Below, one piece after another: positions 1 to 5,057 of a DNA stretch of 5,057 nucleotides (its first letter is position 1; each line of letters opens with the position of its first letter). The notes below the pieces were generated by a model, which did no database searches, was not told the DNA's origin, and saw only the letters and a program-made list of their open reading frames with translations. Made by a program: the position numbers and the translations under genes. Origin of the DNA: an uncultured Oscillospiraceae bacterium. Its GTDB lineage: Bacteria > Bacillota > Clostridia > Oscillospirales > Oscillospiraceae. The DNA lies in contig CAKUNB010000126.1 of NCBI GenBank assembly GCA_934668285.1, forward strand, positions 1-5,057, given 5' to 3'.

Positions 1-46
1 ATAGTCCTTTTTCCTGCGAGATGACTCTCGCCCGCAGCTCATTCAT
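1..46 (-). CDS. N-terminus of a downstream gene, possibly ribosome-biogenesis GTPase RsgA (partial)
   Basis: Only 15 codons are visible before the left edge, reading MNELRARVISQEKGL. The start is well supported: ATG at 46-44 overlaps the TGA of the upstream membrane-protein gene (ATGA, 46-43), and GGAGG at 58-54 lies 7 bases before it. This is a typical translationally coupled start. The string 'ARVISQEKGL' resembles the first OB-fold strand of RsgA-type ribosome small-subunit GTPases in Firmicutes ('ARVI.Q.KGLY'). RsgA is a circularly permuted GTPase that acts in late 30S maturation. The identification rests on a very short match recalled from the family, so the function is tentative. That a gene starts here is much more certain than which gene it is. 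Confidence 0.45.
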   Translation of the reverse strand, partial: MNELRARVISQEKGL

Positions 47-555
47 GCCTGTACCTCCGTATCTGAAAAGGATCTGCTGTAAACCGGCAAAACCCGTTTC
101 CAAAACACAAGTCCGTTTACAAGCAAAAGCACGCCGAATCCGACTCTCGCTACCCATTCGGGCACAAGAAGCGCGATCCCGTTCATATCTCCGCCACCGA
201 ACAGACCACATAGGATGCTTAGGTAAAGCGGATCAATCAAAAGAAGCGCGATCGTGATGTAATACAGAACGGTGCGAAACAGCTTGCTTTCCGCAGTGCC
301 GATCTTGTTTGCAAGCGCAACCAGCAGATACGCTACGCAGAAAGTTGCCACAGCACCTACAAGGCAGAAGATACCGAGCTGCGTATCTGTCATGCGTTCA
401 CGGAAAACATCGACCTGCACGCCAAGCCCCATAAATTTGATCTGACGGAACGCCCCTGTAAACAGGGCGTACAACAGGTGTGCTCCTTCGTGGACAAGAT
501 AATAGGCGATCACGGCCGCCAGAATACCGATGTATTGCCGTGCTCTCTTTGACAT
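43..555 (-). CDS. Small membrane protein with HExxH zinc-peptidase motif (M50-like)
   Basis: The protein has 170 residues with about four hydrophobic segments (roughly 8-28, 60-82, 95-117 and 135-153). The first contains VHEGAH, an HExxH zinc motif with His22, Glu23 and His26. After the third comes a GGGDMNGI stretch, where Asp123 could be the third metal ligand. A buried HExxH with a distant Asp near a later membrane segment is the pattern of site-2-protease-like (M50 and M50B-like) intramembrane metallopeptidases. No PDZ or CBS domain is present and the protein is short for a classical site-2 protease, so activity and substrate are unknown. The start is ATG 555, with AAGGAG at 568-563 and a 7-base spacer. 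It lies 26 bases after the histidine kinase stop and overlaps the next gene by 4 bases, so it is probably co-transcribed with the peptide-resistance genes. A peptidase-like fold with a non-proteolytic role is also possible. Confidence 0.8.
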   Translation of the reverse strand: MSKRARQYIGILAAVIAYYLVHEGAHLLYALFTGAFRQIKFMGLGVQVDVFRERMTDTQLGIFCLVGAVATFCVAYLLVALANKIGTAESKLFRTVLYYITIALLLIDPLYLSILCGLFGGGDMNGIALLVPEWVARVGFGVLLLVNGLVFWKRVLPVYSRSFSDTEVQA

Positions 556-581
556 TGTTTTTCTCCTTTTCTTTTTCTCTG

Positions 582-1475
582 TCAGCGATCCGGAAACCGA
601 ACAAAAATTCTCAGTTTTCCTTCATTGTATTCAGCTATAACATTTCCACCCATCTTTTCGGTGAGCAGCTTGGCGATGGAATGCCCAAGCCCCGTTCCGC
701 TTCTTGCGGTGTTTACTGTGTAAAAGCGCTCAAACAGATGTGCCGTTTGCATGGTATCTAAATCCTTAGCATGGTTTTCAAACCATACTGTGCCGTCGGG
801 CGAGAGTCGAACGGATAAGTCCCCGTCAGAATACTTGGCGGCATTGGAAAGAATATTATCAAAAATCCGCCGCAGGGCGTGTCGGTCAAGTGTTCGCTCG
901 ATCTGCTGCTCCGATAGTTCAATATCGGGCACGATCCCGCGTTCGGAAAGCGTTCCGTAAAATCCTGCAAGGCTTTGCTCCAGAATGTCATTCAAACAAA
1001 CCGGCTCAAAATGCAGTTCCTCCGTTGTTCCGGCAATGACCGAATACCGAAACAGCTCCTCGGTCAGCCCACGCATGGCATCGGTGCGTTCGCGGATCAC
1101 GGAAAGATAGCGCTCTGACGCTTCAGACTGCGGCTGCTGCGCAAGCAAATCGAGGTAGCCGCAGATCGCAGTCAGTGGGGTGCGCAGATCGTGGGAAATG
1201 TTGGTGACCGCATTTTTTAATTCCATATCACCATGTTGCAGCTTTAGGCGCTCTTTGCGGAGCGCCTGAAGCTGACAGTTGATTTCCGAAGCAAGGGTAC
1301 GCATGGCACGGTCGCCGGATGAAATGGAAATGAGCGTGTTCGTATCCGTTTTCAGCTTGTCATTCAGCTCCCGTGCGACTTCTTTCAGGGATGCACGCAG
1401 GGAGAGCAGGTACAGCAGCAGTCCGACAACGCAAAATGCAAGCGCAATGATGATCAGCACGACCCAAAACTCCAT
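582..1475 (-). CDS. Sensor histidine kinase with minimal input domain
   Basis: This is a membrane-anchored histidine kinase of 297 residues from ATG 1475. A GTG at 1481 in the same frame would add two residues, but GAGG at 1484-1481 overlaps that codon and lies 5 bases before the ATG, so the ATG is preferred. The order is: one clear N-terminal membrane segment (about 3-25), a short linker helix with no obvious extracellular sensor, the HisKA H-box ISHDLRTP with phosphoacceptor His95, the N-box with DNILSNAAKYS (Asn211), an F-box LFERFY near 247-252, and the G2 box GTGLGHSIAK near 260-269. The usual G1 DxGxG motif is not recognisable; the segment reads ENHAKDLDTMQ. Its gene begins 9 bases after the permease stop. 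It likely phosphorylates the response regulator encoded at 3978-3307. The lack of a sensor domain suggests that it reads the membrane, or the state of the transporter, and does not bind a soluble ligand directly. Confidence 0.93.
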   Translation of the reverse strand: MEFWVVLIIIALAFCVVGLLLYLLSLRASLKEVARELNDKLKTDTNTLISISSGDRAMRTLASEINCQLQALRKERLKLQHGDMELKNAVTNISHDLRTPLTAICGYLDLLAQQPQSEASERYLSVIRERTDAMRGLTEELFRYSVIAGTTEELHFEPVCLNDILEQSLAGFYGTLSERGIVPDIELSEQQIERTLDRHALRRIFDNILSNAAKYSDGDLSVRLSPDGTVWFENHAKDLDTMQTAHLFERFYTVNTARSGTGLGHSIAKLLTEKMGGNVIAEYNEGKLRIFVRFPDR

Positions 1476-1484
1476 AACCACCTC

Positions 1485-2315
1485 TTACTTCAAATCCCGG
1501 CGTCGGAAAAACACTAAGCCGCATCCCGTTGACACAAGGAGAATGATCCCGTCATAAAGCGCTAGCATCGTCGGCTTTTCGGCGTCCATATCGCTGATCT
1601 GAAGCATCTGTCCTCCCGGTGTAAAGTCCTGCATAAATTCGTACACCTGCCGCTTGGTTCCGCTGATGTAATTGGGATTTTTCGTCTCCGGTTCCTCCAC
1701 GGTCACGCCGTCCTCTGTATAGGAATAGCCCGCCAGATACTCCGGCTCATTCAGTGCAGAGGTGATGTAAACGCCGATGAAAAGCAGCACAAATACCAGC
1801 AGAATACATCCGGCAACCGTGTGCGATTTGTTTTGGCACAGCATGGCGATCAGCGTAAAGAGTGCCGTAAGGGCGGCCAGCAGAGCAAGGCTCAGCGCTC
1901 CGTACATCCCGAGCTTTGCCGGAGCGGATTGGATCTGCTCTCCCAGCAGAAGCCCGAGGGCACCTTGCGGAACAACAAAGGCAATGCTCAAAATGATTCC
2001 GGCGCAGCAGCAGGTGATGAGATTGGCAAGGTAGATATTGCCGCGCCGATGTCCGGCGATCAGTTTATTGCGCAATGTCCCACCGGAATAGTCGCTGCCG
2101 ACAAACAGTGCAGCCAAAACCGAATTCAGAATCGGGCAAAGAATGGCACAGGTGAGAAGCCGGAAATCCATTACCCAAACGGCACCTTCCCGGTGAACAT
2201 TGACGGCGTTGACCACCGTCATGAAAACGCCGAAAAACACCGTCAGGGCTGAAAGCAGCCGGAATGTTCTGTCGTGCCACAAGCGGGAAAGATTTGCTCT
2301 GAGCAGTTTACGCAT
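1485..2315 (-). CDS. ABC-2 type permease of peptide-resistance transporter
   Basis: This integral membrane subunit pairs with the ATPase encoded just upstream. From ATG 2315 it has 276 residues with about six hydrophobic segments (roughly 20-40, 52-74, 97-119, 137-160, 165-187 and 252-270). A polar loop of about 60 residues, probably extracellular, lies between the last two (TSALNEPEYLAGY to MDAEKPTM). The stretch GSDYSGGTLRNKLIAGHRR after segment 2 matches the conserved cytoplasmic motif (E/DYS.GT.RNK...GH.R) of ABC-2 permeases related to the bacitracin and lantibiotic resistance group. A GTG at 2324 is in frame but lies within the ribosome-binding site, so ATG 2315 is the better start. The gene overlaps the ATPase gene by 8 bases (ATGCGTAA), which implies translational coupling. 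Only one permease is encoded, unlike LanEG-type systems that have two, so a homodimer is likely. The substrate is not evident from sequence. Confidence 0.9.
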   Translation of the reverse strand: MRKLLRANLSRLWHDRTFRLLSALTVFFGVFMTVVNAVNVHREGAVWVMDFRLLTCAILCPILNSVLAALFVGSDYSGGTLRNKLIAGHRRGNIYLANLITCCCAGIILSIAFVVPQGALGLLLGEQIQSAPAKLGMYGALSLALLAALTALFTLIAMLCQNKSHTVAGCILLVFVLLFIGVYITSALNEPEYLAGYSYTEDGVTVEEPETKNPNYISGTKRQVYEFMQDFTPGGQMLQISDMDAEKPTMLALYDGIILLVSTGCGLVFFRRRDLK

Positions 2316-3222
2316 GGTGCTCACCTCCTACAAGGTTCATATAAAAGCTCTCAAGGCTCTCATCCTGCTCCGTAAGATTTTTTACGGTGCAGTTTTCTTT
2401 TGCCAGTTCCGATACAAGTTCTGTAACCGGAATTTCGGCGTAAATATCCGCGTGCGTGTCGTCTATAATGCGGTATTCGGCTTTCATTCCGTCCAGTACA
2501 CGGGCAAGCGCCTTCGTGTCGCTGACTTCAATGCGGACGCATTTGCGGCAGCGTGTCTCCAGCTCCTGTGCGCTCATCTCTTTTACCATGTGTCCGTCGT
2601 CGATAAACCCATAGTGCGTGGCAAGGCGAGAAAGCTCATCAAGAATGTGACTGGAGATCAGCACGGTAATCCCGTGTTCCCGGTTGAGTTTCAAAATCAG
2701 TTCACGCATTTCGATGATGCCCTGCGGGTCAAGGCCGTTTGTCGGCTCGTCCAGCACCAAGAAATCCGGTTTTCCCGAAAGGGCAATGGCAATGCCGAGC
2801 CGCTGGCGCATACCAAGCGAAAAATTCTTCGCTTTCTTTTTGCCGGTGTCTCCGAGTCCGACAAGATGCAACAGCTCGTCGATGCCGTCATCAGACGGAA
2901 GTCCGAGCACCCGATACTGCTGGCGGATGTTCTCCCGCGCCGTCATATCGGGGTAGATCGCCGGGCTTTCCACCACGGCACCCATTCTGCGGCGGCAGCG
3001 ATAGATTTCAGTATCCGTATTCTTCGCACCGTAGAGGGTATAGCTACCGTCTGTCGGTTCCTGCAAGCCGCAGATCAGACGGATGAGTGTGGTTTTGCCT
3101 GCGCCGTTTCTGCCGACAAAGCCGTAGATCGCACCTTTCGGAATGCGCATCGTCAGACCGTTCAGCGCGGTAAAGCCACGGTAACGCTTTGTCACCGCAT
3201 TCGTTTCAAGCACATATTCCAT
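2308..3222 (-). CDS. ABC transporter ATP-binding protein, BcrA/LanF-like
   Basis: This is the ATP-hydrolysing subunit of a peptide-resistance transporter, 304 residues, complete. Visible motifs in order: Walker A GRNGAGKT (37-44), Q-loop region MGAVVESPAIY (80-90) with Glu85 where most ABC proteins have Gln, signature NFSLGMRQ (133-140; LSGGQ-like), Walker B FLVLDE (154-159) with catalytic Glu159, D-loop GLDP (163-166) and H-loop His192. The C-terminal ~80 residues form an accessory domain typical of BcrA-type ATPases. The Glu in the Q-loop (E-loop) is described for lantibiotic-immunity ATPases such as NukF, and it points to export or removal of membrane-active peptides. The start ATG 3222 has GGAGG at 3237-3233 with a 10-base spacer. 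The stop TAA (2310-2308) lies inside the permease start region. Expression is probably controlled from the 84-base spacer upstream. The exact peptide recognised (bacitracin, lantibiotic, host peptide) cannot be told from this sequence. Confidence 0.95.
   Translation of the reverse strand: MEYVLETNAVTKRYRGFTALNGLTMRIPKGAIYGFVGRNGAGKTTLIRLICGLQEPTDGSYTLYGAKNTDTEIYRCRRRMGAVVESPAIYPDMTARENIRQQYRVLGLPSDDGIDELLHLVGLGDTGKKKAKNFSLGMRQRLGIAIALSGKPDFLVLDEPTNGLDPQGIIEMRELILKLNREHGITVLISSHILDELSRLATHYGFIDDGHMVKEMSAQELETRCRKCVRIEVSDTKALARVLDGMKAEYRIIDDTHADIYAEIPVTELVSELAKENCTVKNLTEQDESLESFYMNLVGGEHHA
2324..2329 (-). promoter_or_regulatory. Ribosome-binding site deciding the permease start
   Basis: AGGAGG lies 8 bases before ATG 2315 and inside the last codons of the ATPase gene. 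An upstream in-frame GTG (2324-2322) shares its first base with this site and could not use it, so the longer reading of the permease is unlikely. Confidence 0.75.
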
Positions 3223-3306
3223 AAAATAAGTACCTCCTTTTGCTTGATACCTACATGGTACAGCGAAAAGGTCAAGACAGCGGTCAAGAAAATCATCCAG
3301 AAATCG
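3223..3306 (-). promoter_or_regulatory. Intergenic control region before the transporter genes
   Basis: This 84-base spacer separates the response-regulator stop from the ATPase start and is the largest non-coding gap in the window. Read on the minus strand it contains two TTGACC boxes (3287-3282 and 3275-3270), either of which could act as a -35 element. The best -10-like candidate is TACCAT (3260-3255), but its spacing to the boxes is poor (21 and 9 bases). A promoter is therefore likely but its exact position is unresolved. The region ends with a strong ribosome-binding site, AAAGGAGG (3240-3233). No hairpin followed by a T-run is present, so transcription could also continue through from the response-regulator gene. 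Confidence 0.5.
3270..3289 (+). repeat. Tandem GGTCAAGA boxes, candidate response-regulator operator
   Basis: GGTCAAGA occurs at 3270-3277 and again at 3282-3289, an exact 8-base direct repeat with a 12-base period. OmpR-family regulators usually bind as head-to-tail dimers to two direct half-sites about 10-12 bases apart, and one is encoded immediately upstream. A related box in opposite orientation, CTTGATACC, lies at 3243-3251. The repeat is seen directly; its role as an operator is inferred from position and spacing. Confidence 0.5.
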
Positions 3307-3978
3307 TTAAGATTCCGAGTTCAGCCGAAAGCCGATCCCCCAGACCGCTTCAATATAGTCTTTTCCGGATGTGTCACGCAGCTTTCCGCGCAGGTTGCTG
3401 ATATGTGTTTTCAGCGAATTTTCGGTGCAATCGGGCGTATCCTCTGCGATGCGGTCGAGCAGCACGGATTTTGCCAGAACCTGTCCGGGATTTCGCATCA
3501 GCAGTTTCAGTATGGCATATTCCGTTCTTGTCAGTGTGACAGAGATTCCGGCCAGACGAACTTCATGGGAAGAAGTATTCAGTGTCAGATCTCCGCAGGT
3601 TAAAACGGGTACAAGCGGGGAGTGTGCAGCCTCTCTTAGCCGCACCGCAACGCGCGCCAGCAGTTCCTTAGTGTTAAAGGGCTTTGTGAGATAGTCTGCC
3701 GCGCCGCCGAGAAGCAGGCTGACCTTATCCTGCACGGCCGCCTTTGCGCTGACGACAATAACAGGAATGCCGCTTAGCTGCGGCAGAAGCTCCTCGCCGC
3801 TCAGCCCCGGCAGCATCAGGTCGAGCAGAATCAGATTCGGACGGACATTTTTAAGCAGCATCTGTGCCTCCGTGCCGGAATAGGCACGCAGTACCGCATA
3901 GCCCTCCCGCTCCAAGACCTCTTGCTCCAGATTTCCGATCGTTTGGTCATCATCAATAATCAAAATCGACTGCATCAT
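3307..3978 (-). CDS. OmpR/PhoB-family response regulator
   Basis: This is a cytoplasmic DNA-binding response regulator of 223 residues from ATG 3978. The receiver domain (about 1-115) shows the acidic cluster IIDDDQ (Asp9-Asp11), phosphoacceptor Asp53 in LILLDLMLPG, Ser77 in VIVVSAKA, and Lys99 in YLTKPF. The winged-helix output domain (about 126-221) has RTEYAILKLLM, the recognition-helix region ENSLKTHISNLRGKLR, and the terminal hairpin VWGIGFRL. Three starts are adjacent, GTG 3981, ATG 3978 and ATG 3975. A weak GAAGGG (3999-3994) sits 12-18 bases before them, so the exact start is uncertain by one or two codons. The start lies inside the 3' end of the GyrI-like gene (overlap about 26 bases). 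It is the likely partner of the histidine kinase at 1475-582 and the likely activator of the transporter genes directly downstream. Confidence 0.94.
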   Translation of the reverse strand: MMQSILIIDDDQTIGNLEQEVLEREGYAVLRAYSGTEAQMLLKNVRPNLILLDLMLPGLSGEELLPQLSGIPVIVVSAKAAVQDKVSLLLGGAADYLTKPFNTKELLARVAVRLREAAHSPLVPVLTCGDLTLNTSSHEVRLAGISVTLTRTEYAILKLLMRNPGQVLAKSVLLDRIAEDTPDCTENSLKTHISNLRGKLRDTSGKDYIEAVWGIGFRLNSES

Positions 3979-4585
3979 CACTCTGTACCAAAGCCCTTCT
4001 CTTTATGGGATGCCGAATAACCGTTTTCCACTTTTCCGGAGCAACCTTCCTTGCGTCAGACAGATAGATTTCGTGGTGTAATCTTTCCGTGCTCATATCA
4101 TTTACATATCCGTTCTGCTCCAAATATGCATCCATAAGTGCGATAGTTGTAGGTTCATCATCAAATGCGCCCAAGTGCATGATCTGAACACACAAACCTT
4201 CATTGATCGTTATAAACTCCGCCGATGAGCAATTCAGCTTTTTCTTTTTTGTCGCAGTTTCAACTGACCATGCAAAGTCCTCTTTCGTTACGAAATCAGG
4301 CAAGCGAATAACGGAAATCCAGTTGAATGCGGACTTATCGGTAAAATCTATGCAGTCTGTATCACCCTGCCACCAAAAGCCTTCAAGCGGCGGAACGACA
4401 TAGTCATAAAATCCTTTGATTTTGTGATCCGTTTTGCGGCTCATTTTCAGAGTGTATGCAACAGCATATAACACACGGATTGCTTGCTGATACGCCCCAT
4501 TTATTCCGTTTGGATCACCCTTGCCTCTGACTGCAATATAATTTGCTTTCGGAATCGTTACGATTTCCGGTTTGTTTTTCGGCAT
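3953..4585 (-). CDS. GyrI-like small-molecule-binding protein, main frame after an in-frame stop
   Basis: From ATG 4585 this encodes 210 residues of a standalone GyrI-like domain. Family signatures include IPKANYIAVRGKGDPN (11-26), YVVPPLEGFWW (62-72), RLPDFVTKEDFAW (94-106), the EGLCVQIMHLGAFDDEP stretch with Glu144, and HHEIYLSD (170-177) followed by KTVIRHPIK (187-195). Such domains bind small hydrophobic or drug-like molecules, and some members have been reported to hydrolyse cyclopropane-containing natural products. The specific ligand here is unknown. Two oddities stand out. The family N-terminus (MAFDFK.EYKEFY) is present upstream in the same frame but is broken by TAA at 4606-4604. 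The C-terminus also runs about 14 residues past the usual RHPIK end (RRALVQSDDAVDFDY) into the response-regulator gene. ATG 4585 has no good ribosome-binding site. It may be translated by reinitiation, or the gene may be decaying. Confidence 0.85.
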   Translation of the reverse strand: MPKNKPEIVTIPKANYIAVRGKGDPNGINGAYQQAIRVLYAVAYTLKMSRKTDHKIKGFYDYVVPPLEGFWWQGDTDCIDFTDKSAFNWISVIRLPDFVTKEDFAWSVETATKKKKLNCSSAEFITINEGLCVQIMHLGAFDDEPTTIALMDAYLEQNGYVNDMSTERLHHEIYLSDARKVAPEKWKTVIRHPIKRRALVQSDDAVDFDY

Positions 4586-4624
4586 ATAAAATTCTTTGTA
4601 TTCTTACTTAAAATCAAAAGCCAT
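4586..4624 (-). pseudogene. Interrupted original N-terminus of the GyrI-like gene (MAFDFK then TAA)
   Basis: ATG 4624-4622 has GGAGG (4634-4630) 5 bases before it, the best ribosome-binding site near this gene. It opens with MAFDFK, meets TAA at 4606-4604, then continues in the same frame as EYKEFY directly into MPKNKPEIV of the main frame. Relatives that I recall read MAFDFKKEYKEFY without interruption, so the TAA occupies a Lys codon (AAA to TAA is one base change). Translation now probably stops after six residues. The ATG at 4585 lies 18 bases downstream of the stop, close enough for reinitiation. Alternatives are a sequencing error or readthrough. Confidence 0.7.
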
Positions 4625-4629
4625 CGCTG

Positions 4630-4634
4630 CCTCC
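4630..4634 (-). promoter_or_regulatory. Ribosome-binding site of the interrupted GyrI-like start
   Basis: GGAGG with a 5-base spacer to ATG 4624, located 9 bases after the TAG of the upstream esterase-like gene. Its position shows that the ancestral start of the GyrI-like gene was 4624 and not 4585, which supports reading the TAA at 4606-4604 as a disruption. Confidence 0.65.
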
Positions 4635-4643
4635 GCATATGAT

Positions 4644-5057
4644 CTATTTGTTCAGTGACTTGATTTCGATCGGTGTCGCGTTCGCCACAAAGATCATGGC
4701 GTCATAGGCGTCCTGCGGGATGCGCCGGACGCGATAGCTTCTCGGAACGAAATCCATCAGAATGCTGTAGGATTCACCCAGAGAACCCATTGAAATATTA
4801 TTTGAGGTATACTCCGTCAGTGCAGAGCCTTCCGGCACTTTGGAAAAATCCAAAAAGCTGACATCAAAGCCGCATTTCTTCGATGCTTTGGCAAGCGGGT
4901 TATGGGAGTAAAATGTATGGGCGATTCGCTTGCCGGTATACGGCTTCGGGAGATTGCAGACGGACTTGTAGAAATCTGTCCCGATGGCAAAATAACCGTC
5001 GCCAAGATTTTCGGCAAGCAGACTGCCGAGCACCGGTGTCCCGGCATTTTCGCATTG
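4644..5057 (-). CDS. Erythromycin-esterase family protein, C-terminal part (partial)
   Basis: The frame is open to the right edge and gives 137 residues ending at TAG 4646-4644. An internal GTG at 5033 is not the start, because in-frame coding continues upstream to the edge (QCENAGTPV before LGSLLAEN). The fragment matches the C-terminal third of the erythromycin-esterase/succinoglycan-biosynthesis-like family: GSLLAENLGDGYFAIGTDF (11-29), then HTFYSHNPLAKASKK, MGSLGESYSI, and the terminal YDAMIFVANATPIEI. Members hydrolyse ester bonds, and EreA/EreB open the macrolide lactone, but many chromosomal relatives have unknown substrates. The catalytic His and Glu residues lie in the part beyond the edge, so activity and macrolide resistance cannot be judged. 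The gene ends 19 bases before the original GyrI-like start and runs in the same direction, so the two may share a transcript. Confidence 0.85.
   Translation of the reverse strand, partial: QCENAGTPVLGSLLAENLGDGYFAIGTDFYKSVCNLPKPYTGKRIAHTFYSHNPLAKASKKCGFDVSFLDFSKVPEGSALTEYTSNNISMGSLGESYSILMDFVPRSYRVRRIPQDAYDAMIFVANATPIEIKSLNK

Noticed and set aside
556..581. T/C-rich tract as a possible terminator after the histidine kinase gene
   Set aside because: On the coding strand it is an A/G-rich spacer containing the AAGGAG ribosome-binding site of the next gene. There is no stem-loop before it.
1821..2252. Plus-strand open frame of 143 codons inside the permease gene
   Set aside because: It is antisense to the permease, low in hydrophobic structure, has no motif and no start signal, and is explained by the opposite strand.
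2200..3603. Long plus-strand open frame of 467 codons opposite the permease, ATPase and regulator genes
   Set aside because: It lies antisense to well-supported genes, spans three of them plus the spacer, shows no recognisable domain, and has no ribosome-binding site at its start. It is a shadow of the coding bias on the minus strand.
4586..4643. Promoter between the esterase-like and GyrI-like genes
   Set aside because: A TTGATT-like box (4617-4612) exists, but no well-spaced -10 element follows and the region is largely the coding N-terminus of the GyrI-like gene.
4817..5047. Alternative minus-strand frame over the esterase-like fragment
   Set aside because: It overlaps the frame with clear family similarity and shows no domain of its own.
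4644..5057. Calling the esterase-like gene a macrolide resistance determinant
   Set aside because: The catalytic part lies outside the window and many family members do not act on macrolides.

Overview
The window looks like a piece of a bacterial chromosome from a Gram-positive, probably clostridial (gut Firmicutes) lineage. The evidence is purine-rich Shine-Dalgarno sites (AGGAGG-type) 5-10 bases before most starts, moderate base composition, tight co-directional packing, and protein types common in that group: a BcrA/LanF-like peptide-resistance ABC transporter with its own two-component system, and a standalone GyrI-like protein. The taxon is inferred from these traits and not from a marker gene.

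Every supported gene lies on the minus strand, so the transcription order runs from right to left. It starts with the 3' part of an erythromycin-esterase-like protein (5057-4644, cut by the edge). Next is a GyrI-like small-molecule-binding protein (main frame 4585-3953) whose natural N-terminus, starting at 4624, is interrupted by a TAA. Then come an OmpR-type response regulator (3978-3307), an 84-base spacer with direct repeats, an ABC ATPase (3222-2308), an ABC-2 permease (2315-1485), a sensor histidine kinase (1475-582), a small membrane HExxH protein (555-43), and the first 15 codons of a further gene, possibly the GTPase RsgA (46-1, cut by the edge).

The core is one functional unit. The histidine kinase and response regulator probably sense a cell-envelope-active peptide or its effect and switch on the ATPase-permease pair, which would remove the peptide from the membrane. 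The ATPase carries Glu at the Q-loop position (an E-loop), as in lantibiotic-immunity and bacitracin transporters. The direct repeat GGTCAAGA (12-base period) in the spacer before the ATPase gene is a good candidate operator for the response regulator. From the ATPase onward the genes overlap or almost touch, and the HExxH membrane protein is part of that run.

The most unusual point is the GyrI-like gene. A strong ribosome-binding site and ATG are followed by six sense codons (MAFDFK) and a TAA, and the same frame then continues as an otherwise intact protein. At its 3' end the frame also runs past the usual family end into the response regulator. No RNA gene, mobile element, CRISPR array or convincing terminator was seen, and no stretch over 300 bases lacks a gene.
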